In this document: positions 54,119-62,722 of the stretch, piece after piece
How positions within the stretch are numbered: the first letter of the stretch is position 1
Layout: each line of letters begins with the position of its first letter
NCBI GenBank assembly: GCA_018896025.1
Contig: JAHIND010000021.1
Location: 1 to 64,000, forward strand
DNA from: Pseudomonadota bacterium
GTDB lineage: Bacteria; Desulfobacterota; Desulfarculia; Desulfarculales; Desulfarculaceae
Length of the DNA: 64,000 nt
Direction: 5' to 3'
Translations under genes and position numbers: made by a program
Notes under the pieces: model-generated
What the model was told of the DNA's origin: nothing
The model's database searches: none
The model's input: the letters and a program-made list of their open reading frames with translations, nothing else

Positions 54119-54435
54119 GAGTTATAGAATTTAGGGAATCCAACGTAACTATTTCAGACGACTAATACCAACGTAAAAGAATACTCCTTTCGGGCGTCCT
54201 TGGTGAAAATTACCTATTTGATACTTGATCAATTAGCCGCTTACCATCGAAGCCGCGCGCCGAGACGCAGAGAGACCTTCGGGCTCATGGCCGAGGCCCT
54301 GGGCCTGGATGCATCGGTCTGATGTATCGTTTTATGTCTTTTTGATTGCCCAAACCGGCGGAAAAGCGATAATATTTCTCGTGTGCCTAGTAATCAACAG
54401 GTGATTCGCGCCTTTGCCGTTCACCCTTGGGAGCA
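54119..54435. other. AT-rich insert border with a remnant of the phosphodiesterase 3' end
   Basis: The first ~120 bases after the orphan gene are also AT-rich and hold no gene. At about 54270-54322 the sequence becomes GC-rich and reads FGLMAEALGLDASV and stop, echoing the CGLMAEALKL end of the phosphodiesterase at 53486-53515. This looks like the displaced original 3' end of that gene. The kinase promoter should lie between 54322 and 54435. Confidence 0.45.
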
Positions 54436-57375
54436 ATGGATGCCCAGCCTGCCCGGCACCCAATGAAGATAGGACATAAATACATACTCGTGGTCATGGC
54501 GGTCACCCTTCTGGCCGCCGCCGCCAGTGTGGCCCTTGTCCACGGGCAACTGCACCATGATGCCTTGCGCGAGGCCCGCTCCAAGGCCGAGTTGCTCTTG
54601 GAGCGCAACCTGGCCACCCATGCCTATTTCGCCCACCACCTGAAACCATCGGTGTTCAAGGCCCTGCGCGGGGCGGTCCCGGAGGGCTATTTCGACCCGG
54701 CCTGGATGTCCTCCACCTACGCGGTGCGGGGCATCGACGACATTTACAAGGACATCTCCAAGTCGGCCTACTATTACAAGGAATGCGCCATAAACGCGCG
54801 CTATCCCGCCAACGAGGCCGACCCACATGAGGCCCGGTTCATCAAGCGCCTCAACTCCGACCCCAAGCTCATGCTTGAGAGCGGCATCCGGGAAATAGAC
54901 GGCGAGCCCTTTTTCGTGGTGCTCCGGCGCGGCGAGGTCTTGGATCAAAGCTGCCTGAAGTGCCACTCCACCCCACAGGCCGCCCCGGCGGGCCTGGTGA
55001 CCAAATACGGTGGTGAGCGCAGCTTCGGCCGCCACGCCGGCGAGGTGGTTTCGGCGGTGTCCATCCGCATTCCCCTGGCCGCCGCCTTCGCCCAGGCCGA
55101 CCGCTTCTCCATTTATCTGTCCGCCGGGTTGCTGGCGGTGATCTTCATCCTCTCCCTGCTCCTGGTGCTGCTCAACCGCGCCCTGTTCCTCAAGCCCCTG
55201 CGCACCATAAGCAGCCAGGCCTCGGCCCTGAGCCAAGACCCCGGCATGGGCGGCCAGCCCATCAGCGAGGACCTGCCCGGCGAATGGCGGGGCCTGGCCC
55301 AGGATTTCAATCTCCTGCTGGGCAAGCTGCGCGGCCATCAGGAAAAGCTGAGCAACAAGATATCCCTGGCCACCCGCAACCTGGCCACCGCCAACGCCCA
55401 ACTGCAAAAGGAGATCGCCGAACGCCGGCAAACCGAACATATCCTGCGGCAAAGCGAGGAAAAGCTGCGGGGCATCTTCGACACGGTGAATTCGGGCATC
55501 ATTTTGGTGGACCGCGAGGGGGTCATCACCTTTGCCAACCGCCGCATGACCGAGATGTTCGGCTACGAGCCGGACGAAATAATCGGCAGCCAATACCTTG
55601 ATCTCACCGACGGCGCCCACTCCCAGCAAGCCAGCCGGAAAATGCTGGAGCTTATGCAGGGGGAAATCGACAGCGTTTCCCACGAGCGGCACTACCGGAG
55701 GAAGGACGGCACTTCCTTCTGGGGCTACCTGGCCGGCAAGCGCCTGCACCACCAGGACGGCAGCTTCTGGGCCCTGGTGGGGGTCATCCACGACATTTCC
55801 GAGACCAAGAAGGCGGCCGAGCGCCTGCGCGAGAGCGAGCGGCTCCTGAGCAAGGTGTTCGACGTGCTGCCCATCGGGCTGTGGATCGCCGACAAGCACG
55901 GCCAGTTGCTCCGGGGCAACCAGGCGGGCTCCAAGATATGGGGAGGCTTACCCTTGGTGGCCCCAGCGGAGTACGGCATATTCAAGGCCCGCCGCCTGCC
56001 CTCGGGCCAGGAGTTAGCCCCAGACGACTGGGCCCTGGCTCACGCGATCAACGAGGGCACCACCGTACAGGACGAAATCCTGGAGATAGACGCCTTTGAC
56101 GGGGTGACCCGCACCATCGTCAACTACACCGCCCCGGTGCTGGACGACGAGGGCAACGTGCAGGGCGCCGTCGTGGTGAACCGGGACATAAGCGAGCAGC
56201 GCCGGGCCGAAAAAGAGAAAGAGAGCATGGCCGAGCAGCTGCGCCAGGCTCAGAAAATGGAAGCAATCGGCAACCTGGCTGGAGGCATCGCCCACGACTT
56301 CAACAACATCCTCTCGGTGATCATCGGCTACACCGAGCTGACCATGGAAGATCTGGCCCAGGGCAGCCCCCAGAGGGACAACCTGGAGAGCGTGCTAAAA
56401 AGCTCCCTCAAGGCCCGCGACCTGATCAGCCAGCTCTTGGCCTTCGGCCGCCGCCAGGTGCGCAGGCTCAAGTCCTTCACCTTCAACCAGTTGGTGGAGG
56501 CCAACCAGAGCCTGGTGCGCCGGGTGATCGGCGAGGACGTAGAGCTGCACATCGACCTGGCCCAGGACGTGAGCCCGGTGAGCGCGGACGAAAACCAGAT
56601 AGAGCAGGTGCTGTTGAACCTGGTGGCCAACGCCCGCGACGCCATGCCCCAGGGTGGCCGCCTGAGCATCCAAACCGCCAACGTGGAGCTGGACCGGGCG
56701 GCCGATCTGGTGGACCCCCAGGTGGATACGGGCTCCTACGCCATGCTGGCGGTGAGCGACACCGGCGAGGGCATGGACCAAAAGACCCGCAAGCAGATCT
56801 TCGAGCCCTTCTTCACCACCAAGGAGGTGAACAAGGGCACCGGCCTGGGCCTGGCCATGGTCTACGGCATCGTCCGCCAGCACGGGGGCAACATCGCCGT
56901 TGAGAGCCGGCCCGGCCACGGCACCACCATCAAGGTGTTCCTGCCCCAGTCGAGCGGCCAGAGCGAAACCATCCAGGAGCCGGACACCCAGGCCCTCATA
57001 ACGGGCGGGCGGGAAACCCTTCTGGTGGTGGAGGACGAGTTCATGGTGCGCGACATGGCCCGGCGCGCCCTGGAGCGCCTGGGCTACCACGTGCTGGTGG
57101 CCGAGGGCGGCCTCGAGGCCCTGGAGCTGGTGCGCAACCACGTGGGGACCATCGACCTATTGGTGAGCGACGTGATAATGCCCAAGATGAACGGCCGGGA
57201 GCTCTACGTGGAGCTTTTCCGCCTGCTGCCCGGGCTCAAGGTGCTTTTCATCTCCGGCTACGACGCCAACATCGTGAGCCGCCAGGGCATCCTGGAGCAC
57301 GGGACCCATTTCCTGCAGAAGCCCTTCTCCGTGGCCGCCCTGGCCCAAAAAGTGAGGCAGTGCCTGGACGCCTAG
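54436..57375 (+). CDS. Hybrid histidine kinase with heme-motif DUF3365 (Tll0287-like) sensor
   Basis: A ~979-residue kinase. N-terminal helix (YILVVMAVTLLAAAASVAL), then an extracytoplasmic DUF3365/Tll0287-like domain (~30-210) containing CLKCH, a c-type heme attachment motif, then a second helix (SIYLSAGLLAVIFILSLLLV) and HAMP-like linker. Two PAS domains follow (~330-470, ~470-590), HisKA with GGIAHDFNNILSVI, ATPase motifs NLVANARDAM, DTGEGMD, GLGLAMVYGIV, and a receiver (LLVVEDEFMVRD, LLVSDVIMP, LQKPFS). It probably senses redox state or a gas through covalent heme. Starts at 54427 (TTG) or 54463 are alternatives. The paired output is unknown. Confidence 0.85.
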   Translation: MDAQPARHPMKIGHKYILVVMAVTLLAAAASVALVHGQLHHDALREARSKAELLLERNLATHAYFAHHLKPSVFKALRGAVPEGYFDPAWMSSTYAVRGIDDIYKDISKSAYYYKECAINARYPANEADPHEARFIKRLNSDPKLMLESGIREIDGEPFFVVLRRGEVLDQSCLKCHSTPQAAPAGLVTKYGGERSFGRHAGEVVSAVSIRIPLAAAFAQADRFSIYLSAGLLAVIFILSLLLVLLNRALFLKPLRTISSQASALSQDPGMGGQPISEDLPGEWRGLAQDFNLLLGKLRGHQEKLSNKISLATRNLATANAQLQKEIAERRQTEHILRQSEEKLRGIFDTVNSGIILVDREGVITFANRRMTEMFGYEPDEIIGSQYLDLTDGAHSQQASRKMLELMQGEIDSVSHERHYRRKDGTSFWGYLAGKRLHHQDGSFWALVGVIHDISETKKAAERLRESERLLSKVFDVLPIGLWIADKHGQLLRGNQAGSKIWGGLPLVAPAEYGIFKARRLPSGQELAPDDWALAHAINEGTTVQDEILEIDAFDGVTRTIVNYTAPVLDDEGNVQGAVVVNRDISEQRRAEKEKESMAEQLRQAQKMEAIGNLAGGIAHDFNNILSVIIGYTELTMEDLAQGSPQRDNLESVLKSSLKARDLISQLLAFGRRQVRRLKSFTFNQLVEANQSLVRRVIGEDVELHIDLAQDVSPVSADENQIEQVLLNLVANARDAMPQGGRLSIQTANVELDRAADLVDPQVDTGSYAMLAVSDTGEGMDQKTRKQIFEPFFTTKEVNKGTGLGLAMVYGIVRQHGGNIAVESRPGHGTTIKVFLPQSSGQSETIQEPDTQALITGGRETLLVVEDEFMVRDMARRALERLGYHVLVAEGGLEALELVRNHVGTIDLLVSDVIMPKMNGRELYVELFRLLPGLKVLFISGYDANIVSRQGILEHGTHFLQKPFSVAALAQKVRQCLDA

Positions 57376-57475
57376 GCCCGGCGGCTCAATTCCCGCTCAA
57401 GCGTCACCTGCGCCCGGCGGCGAGCATGCTAGAATGGCCTCCACAGTCCCTCACTCCAACCTGGCGAGGTCATCC

Positions 57476-58777
57476 ATGTACGCCGAGGAATACAAACGCA
57501 AGCTGGTAAGCCCTGAACAAGCCGCCCTGGCGGTGCCCGACGGAGGCGCGATCATCCACGGCCTGACCATGGCCGAACCCCCCGCCCTGCTCACGGCCAT
57601 CGCGGGGCGGGTGGCCTCCGGCGGCCTGAGCGAGCTGACCGTCTACTCCCTGCTGCCCACCGAGACCGCCTGCAAGAGCGTGCTGGCCCCGGAGCTGGCC
57701 GGAGCGGTGAAGGCCTACACCTGGTTCGTCAGCGCCTGCGACCGCGACCTGGTGGACGAGGGCGTGGACGACTTCATCCCCTGCCACTTTCACCAGGTGC
57801 CCCGGCTCATCGAGGACGGCCCGCCCCTGGACGTGTGCGTCACCACCGTGTCGGCCATGGACGCCCACGGCTTTTTCAGCCTGGGCACGGCCAACGACTT
57901 CACCTCCACCGCCGCGCGCAAGGCCCACAAGCTCATCGTGGAGGTGAACCGCAACATGCCCCGGGTCTTCGGCCAAAGCCACATCCATATCTCAGAGGTG
58001 GACCTCATCGTGGAAAACCACGTGCCGGTGCGGCCCTATCTGGACGGCCCGCCCAAGGGGGAGGACTGCATCATCGGCAAGAGGGTGGCCGAGATGATCC
58101 CCGACGGGGCCACCCTGCAACTGGGGGTGGGCAGCCTGCCCGGGGCGGTGGCCGACTACCTCATGGACCACAAGGACCTGGGGGTGCACACCGAGGTGTT
58201 CGGCCCCGCCATGGTCAAGCTGATCAAGGCCGGGGTCATCAACGGGCGGCGCAAGAGCATCCACCCCCATCTGCACGTGTACACCGTGGCCCAGGGGGGG
58301 CCGGACATGCTGGAGTTCATGCACGACAACCCCTCCATGGCCTCCTTCCCGGTGTCCTACGTGAACCACCCCAAGACCATCGCCAAGAACTTCCGCATGG
58401 TCTCCATCAACAGCCTGATCCAGGTGGACCTCACCGGCCAGTGCAACGCCGAGTTCCTGGCCGGGCACCAGATCAGCGGCACCGGCGGCCAGCTGGACTT
58501 CGTGCGGGGGGCCTACGACTCTCCCGGCGGCATGTCCATCCTGGCCTTCCGCTCCACCGCCAGGGACGGCAAGATCAGCCGGGTGGTGCCCCGCCTGGAG
58601 GTGGGCGCGGCGGTGACCACCCCGCGCATGGACGCCCACTTCCTGGTCACCGAGCAGGGGGTGGTCAACCTGAAGGGCAAGTCCACCAAGCAGCGGGCCC
58701 AGGCCATCATCGGCCTGGCCCACCCCGACCACCGCGAAGAGCTGGAGCGCCAGGCCCGCAAGCTGCGCCTGGCCTGA
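57476..58777 (+). CDS. Acetyl-CoA hydrolase/transferase family CoA-transferase
   Basis: A 433-residue class I CoA-transferase. N-terminal SPEQAALAVPDGGAIIHGLT and HQVPRLIEDGPPLDVCVTTV; central GATLQLGVGSLPGAVADYLM, then DLGVHTEVFGPAMVKLIKAG, whose Glu is the usual acyl-forming residue. C-terminal GTGGQLDFVRGAYDSPGGMS and TEQGVVNLKGKSTKQRAQAI are family signatures shared by 4-hydroxybutyrate, succinate and propionate CoA-transferases. The true substrate is unknown; anaerobic acyl exchange with acetate or butyrate is plausible. ATG at 57476 has GAGG seven bases upstream. A hairpin terminator follows. Confidence 0.9.
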   Translation: MYAEEYKRKLVSPEQAALAVPDGGAIIHGLTMAEPPALLTAIAGRVASGGLSELTVYSLLPTETACKSVLAPELAGAVKAYTWFVSACDRDLVDEGVDDFIPCHFHQVPRLIEDGPPLDVCVTTVSAMDAHGFFSLGTANDFTSTAARKAHKLIVEVNRNMPRVFGQSHIHISEVDLIVENHVPVRPYLDGPPKGEDCIIGKRVAEMIPDGATLQLGVGSLPGAVADYLMDHKDLGVHTEVFGPAMVKLIKAGVINGRRKSIHPHLHVYTVAQGGPDMLEFMHDNPSMASFPVSYVNHPKTIAKNFRMVSINSLIQVDLTGQCNAEFLAGHQISGTGGQLDFVRGAYDSPGGMSILAFRSTARDGKISRVVPRLEVGAAVTTPRMDAHFLVTEQGVVNLKGKSTKQRAQAIIGLAHPDHREELERQARKLRLA

Positions 58778-58796
58778 GGGTTTTGGGGGCGTTTTG

Positions 58797-58828
58797 GGGG
58801 CCTCGGCGAGAGGCCCCTATTTATTTTT
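58797..58828 (+). terminator. Rho-independent terminator after the CoA-transferase gene
   Basis: Eight-base perfect stem GGGGCCTC/GAGGCCCC with a five-base loop, followed by TATTTATTTTT. It begins 19 bases after the stop codon. Confidence 0.8.
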
Positions 58829-59242
58829 CACCCCACGTAAGGAATCGTTATCATTAACGTCTAATTAGGACGGCCTCTCCCCGCCGGAAAAAAACTTACA
58901 ACTCGTTGGCATCGCGCGCTTTTCAGATTTATACTTTTTAAGTAGGTAATGACCGGTATGAAACCGGCGAGCCCGGATATTTCATGAGGGTTGGGTGGCA
59001 CCCAACAAAGGACCAGAGTCTAGGACCGTTATGAAAAAAGCGATCACATGGGCAAGGTACGGTTCGTATCCAGACCGGCAAGTGAGGGCCGTAGGCGTAG
59101 CCAAAGCTACGTCGAGGCCCGAGCGCAGTCGGCAACGCCGTAAGCCGCTGCCTGGCGCAGCCGGACGCGCGGCCCTCATGAAATATCCGGGCCATGGAGG
59201 CCCACGCGCTTCCGCCCCCACCTCCTTAGAAAAGGACGAGCC
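58829..59242. repeat. Intergenic region with dispersed repeat, copy 2
   Basis: No gene. Positions 59080-59145 repeat the element at 44335-44425: GTGAGGGCCGTAGGCGTAGC, then CAAAGCTACGTCGAGGCCCG, AGCGCAGTCGGCAAC. Before it, 58978-59030 reads TATTTCATGAGGGTTGGGTG then a short relic. The cooS promoter must lie near 58860-59240, but no clear sigma element is seen. GAAAAGGA serves as the cooS ribosome site. Confidence 0.75.
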
Positions 59243-61213
59243 ATGAGCAAAACCGACAAGCTGCAAGAACTCCAGGGCCTGATACCGGCTGACGTAACCA
59301 TCTGCGAGACCACCCAGCAGATGCTGGCCAAGGCCAAGCGCGACGGGGTGGAGACCGCCTTTGACCGGGCGGCGGCCATGAAGGCCTGCCCCATCGGCGA
59401 AAAAAGCGCCTGCTGTAAGCACTGCGCCATGGGCCCCTGCCGACTCAACTCCAAGGACCCCTATTCCAAGGTGGGCGTCTGCGGCGCCACCATCGACACC
59501 ATCCAGTCGCGCAACTTCGCCCGCATGGTGGCCTCGGGCACCGCCTCGCACACCGACCACGGCATGGAGATGCTCAGCCTGTTCAAGGGCGTGGTGAGCG
59601 GCCACATCACCGACTACGAGATCAGCGACACCGAAAAGCTCATCCAGGTGGCCGGCGAGCTGGGCATCGCCACCGAGGACCGGGAGACCCTGGACATCGC
59701 CCGTGACCTGTGCACCGAGCTGGAAAAAACCTACACCCAGATCGAGGGCGAGATTCCCTTCATCAAGCGCGCCCCCGCCAAGACCCAGGAGATGTGGCGC
59801 GAGGCCGGCGTGGTTCCCCGTGGGGCCATGCGCGAAATCATGGAGATCATGACCCGCACCCACATGGGCATGGATCAGGACCACACCAACCTCATCAAGC
59901 AGATCAACCGCACCGCCTTGGCCGACGGCTGGGGCGGCTCCATGGTGGCCACCGAGATCGGCGACATCCTCTTCGGCACCCCCTACCCCGTGGTGGGCGA
60001 AGTGAACATGGGCGTGCTCAAGAAGGATGAAGTGAACGTCATCATCCACGGCCACGAGCCCAACCTGTTCGACTCCATGATCGCCTCGGTGAACGACCCC
60101 GCGCTTATCGCCAAGGCCGAGGCGGCGGGAGCCAAGGGCATCAACCTGGTGGGCATGTGCTGCTCGGGCCTGGAGATGCTCTCGCGCAAGGGCATCCCCC
60201 ACGCGGGCAACTTCATGAGCACCGAGGCCATTCTGGTCACCGGCGCGGTGGACGCCATGGCCGTGGACGTACAGTGCATCAAGCAGGGCCTGGCCAAGGT
60301 GGCCGACTGCTACGGCACCAAGCTGTTTACCACCAACCCCAGGGCCCACATCGAGGGCGTGACCCACATAGAGTTCGAGGAGGACTACCCCCGCGATTGC
60401 ACCGACTCGGTGGTGGAGATGGCCATCAAGCGCTTCGCGAGCCGTGAGCTTCCCATCGAGATCCCCAAGCGCAAGGACAAGGGCGTGTTCGGCTTCAGCC
60501 ATGAGTACATCAACTACATGCTGGGCGGCACCTTCCGGGGCTCCTACACCCCCTTGAACGACAACATCATCAACGGGCGCATCCGGGGCGTAGCCGGAGT
60601 GGTGGGCTGCACCAACCCCAGGGTCAAGCAGGACTGGGTGCACGTGGAGCTGGTCAAGGAGCTGATCAAGAACGACATCCTGGTGGTACAGACCGGCTGC
60701 TCCCAGATATCCCTGGCCAAGGCGGGATTGCTCACCCCCGAGGCGGCCCACCTGGCCGGGCCGGGCCTGGCCGAGGTCTGCGAGGCCGTGGGCATGCCCC
60801 CGGTCCTGGGCCTGGGCGCCTGCGTGGACAACAGCCGCATCCTCACTGCGGTGTGCAACATGGTGGCCGCCGGCGGCCTGGGTGACTCCATCGCCGACCT
60901 GCCCGTGGCCGGGGCCGCGCCGGAGTGGATGAGCGAAAAGGCCATCGCCATCGGCCAGTACTTCGTGGCCTCGGGCGTGTACACCATCTTCGGGGTCACC
61001 TTCCCCATAGTGGAACAGAGCAAGTTCCACAAGCTGATGTTCGAGGACCTGGAGAAGCAGGGCATGGGCAAGTGGGACTTCGCCCTAGACCCCCACGACA
61101 TGGCCGTCAAGATGATAGCCCACATCGAGAAGAAGCGGGCCGCCCTGGGTCTGGACAAGGACAAGGAGCGGGTGCTGGTGGGCATGGACGACCGCCGGGC
61201 CATCGAAAACTAG
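59243..61213 (+). CDS. cooS: Anaerobic carbon monoxide dehydrogenase catalytic subunit
   Basis: A 656-residue Ni-Fe-S enzyme that oxidises CO to CO2 (or the reverse). The N-terminal Cys-rich block CPIGEKSACCKHCAMGPCRL supplies the D- and B-cluster ligands (Cys49, 57, 58, 61, 66). C-cluster ligands lie in HGHEPNLF (His), GMCCSGLEML, VDVQCIKQG, GCTNPRVKQ, QTGCSQISLAKAG and GACVDNSRI. All are present, so the enzyme should be active. Length matches monofunctional CooS. No cooC, cooF, acsB or hydrogenase gene is beside it, so electron partner and Ni-insertion proteins must be elsewhere or outside the window. A strong terminator follows, so it is monocistronic. Confidence 0.97.
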   Translation: MSKTDKLQELQGLIPADVTICETTQQMLAKAKRDGVETAFDRAAAMKACPIGEKSACCKHCAMGPCRLNSKDPYSKVGVCGATIDTIQSRNFARMVASGTASHTDHGMEMLSLFKGVVSGHITDYEISDTEKLIQVAGELGIATEDRETLDIARDLCTELEKTYTQIEGEIPFIKRAPAKTQEMWREAGVVPRGAMREIMEIMTRTHMGMDQDHTNLIKQINRTALADGWGGSMVATEIGDILFGTPYPVVGEVNMGVLKKDEVNVIIHGHEPNLFDSMIASVNDPALIAKAEAAGAKGINLVGMCCSGLEMLSRKGIPHAGNFMSTEAILVTGAVDAMAVDVQCIKQGLAKVADCYGTKLFTTNPRAHIEGVTHIEFEEDYPRDCTDSVVEMAIKRFASRELPIEIPKRKDKGVFGFSHEYINYMLGGTFRGSYTPLNDNIINGRIRGVAGVVGCTNPRVKQDWVHVELVKELIKNDILVVQTGCSQISLAKAGLLTPEAAHLAGPGLAEVCEAVGMPPVLGLGACVDNSRILTAVCNMVAAGGLGDSIADLPVAGAAPEWMSEKAIAIGQYFVASGVYTIFGVTFPIVEQSKFHKLMFEDLEKQGMGKWDFALDPHDMAVKMIAHIEKKRAALGLDKDKERVLVGMDDRRAIEN

Positions 61214-61232
61214 GACCTTACCCACGCCAACC

Positions 61233-61264
61233 AAAGGCGGGGCCCACGCGGGCCCCGCCTTTTT
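61233..61264 (+). terminator. Rho-independent terminator after cooS
   Basis: A 12-base stem AAGGCGGGGCCC/GGGCCCCGCCTT with a short loop and TTTT tail, 20 bases after the cooS stop. Confidence 0.9.
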
Positions 61265-61380
61265 GTGCTTTGGTCAGGGGTTGGGGGTGGGGCCGGGCAT
61301 GTGCTATATATGGTCTAGACCCGCCCAGGGGACGGCCCGCGGCGGCACCTGCCCGTAAACCCAAGCAAAAATTAGGAGCC

Positions 61381-62718
61381 ATGCTCGACCCCAGCAAACC
61401 CAAACCACTAGATCTAACCGATTTTACAGGCTATATCAACTCCTGCCTGGAGCTGGCCAAAAGCCGCCTCAAGGGCTGTGCAAGCCTGGAAAAGGTGGCC
61501 CAAGCCGAGGACGACCTCAACGCCTACGCCCGCCTGGGACGCCTGAGCGAGCCCAGGGACATCTTCATCACCGACGAGAACAGCATCACCTCCCGCGACA
61601 TCGAGCGGGCGGCACTGGCCTTGTTGGACGGCAAGGTGCTCCTGGAGCACACCTGCGCCGGGGAGGCCACCCGCCTGGGCCTGGGGACCAAGTATTTACT
61701 CAACCCCCGCCTGGACCTGGACGGCGAGGTGATGCTGCGGCTGACCGGGCGGGACTCCTGGCCGGTGGACCCCATGGGCCTCGCCTCCATGAGCCTGGGC
61801 CGCCGCCACATGCTGCAACTGGCTTGGGATCTCAGCCGGCTGGCCGAGGATTTCGGGCGCGATCCCAATGAGGTGCTTAGGAACCAACCCCTTTTGATCA
61901 TCGTCAACGAGACGTCGGTCACCAGCGTGGAGATGGATTTCCTGGAGGCCGATTACTACGGCTTCGACCCAGCCAAGGTATTGTTCATGGTGCAAAAATC
62001 CATCCACGGCCTGAACCTGGGGCCGGAAGGCTGGTTCTACGACAACTCCTCGCCTCGGCGGCTGCACAACCACGGTCATATGCTGATGCAGACCACCATG
62101 GACAGCCAAATCTACCGCAACGAGAACGGCAACAAGGAACGCCTGCCCTGGCTCACCTTCCGGGGTATGCTGGAGGGTTTCGAAGACAAGATATCCTTCA
62201 ACATCGAGGACCTGGACTACCTTAGCCAGTCCCTGGACATGACCGGCCTGGCCACGGCGCTCAAGTTGGGCGACGGGGGCGCGCGCATGGTCATGGAGGT
62301 GGTGACCAACCACCCGGAAAACCCCCAAAAGGGCGGGGCCTGCTTCTGGGACCGGACCCTGGAGCGCAACGTGATGGTGGAGTCCTTCCAGCTCAAGGGC
62401 CTCGACCCGGCTGAAATAGTCTATCTCAATAAAAACATTAATCATTATCCCCATCCTTCCGTGGCGTTGAGCACGGTGCGCGAACAGGGCCTGTCCATGC
62501 CCATCGCGGTCAAGGAGGGGTTCCTCTATTTCCAGCCGGTGCAGGGGGATCTGAACTTCCTTTTGCCCACCGCCTACATGCGGCGCAAGAAACTCAACCC
62601 CATCCACTCCTGGAAATCCGGCGCCAACACCATCGCCGCCCTGGAAGCCATGGCCCAACAAGAGAAGCGCCCCGGCTTTTTAAAGTGGGCCAGCGAGCTT
62701 ACCGGGCTGAAGCTTTAA
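61381..62718 (+). CDS. UDPGP-type nucleotidyltransferase-like protein
   Basis: A 445-residue protein. LLEHTCAGEATRLGLGTKYL (residues ~85-105) is a variant of the pyrophosphorylase LxGGxGTRLGxxxPK loop, and LLIIVNETSVTS with FMVQKSIHGLN matches the UDP-sugar pyrophosphorylase fold. Further signatures are NHGHMLMQTTMDS, ISFNIEDLDYL and GLDPAEIVYLNKNINHYP. Glycine loop has Glu-Ala in place of Gly-Gly, so the catalytic class is not certain. It may make a UDP-sugar. TAGGAG precedes the ATG at 61381; the longer frame reaching back over the cooS terminator is rejected. priA begins four bases after its stop. Confidence 0.65.
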   Translation: MLDPSKPKPLDLTDFTGYINSCLELAKSRLKGCASLEKVAQAEDDLNAYARLGRLSEPRDIFITDENSITSRDIERAALALLDGKVLLEHTCAGEATRLGLGTKYLLNPRLDLDGEVMLRLTGRDSWPVDPMGLASMSLGRRHMLQLAWDLSRLAEDFGRDPNEVLRNQPLLIIVNETSVTSVEMDFLEADYYGFDPAKVLFMVQKSIHGLNLGPEGWFYDNSSPRRLHNHGHMLMQTTMDSQIYRNENGNKERLPWLTFRGMLEGFEDKISFNIEDLDYLSQSLDMTGLATALKLGDGGARMVMEVVTNHPENPQKGGACFWDRTLERNVMVESFQLKGLDPAEIVYLNKNINHYPHPSVALSTVREQGLSMPIAVKEGFLYFQPVQGDLNFLLPTAYMRRKKLNPIHSWKSGANTIAALEAMAQQEKRPGFLKWASELTGLKL

Positions 62719-62722
62719 GCTC

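Noticed and set aside
58982..61030. Open frame of 682 codons antisense to cooS
   Set aside because: cooS on the plus strand is unmistakable with all metal ligands. The minus frame is Gly/His/Val-rich noise and runs through the dispersed repeat.
60925..61380. Upstream extension of the UDPGP-like gene over the cooS end
   Set aside because: It would cross the cooS terminator and has no motif. The ATG at 61381 has its own ribosome site.
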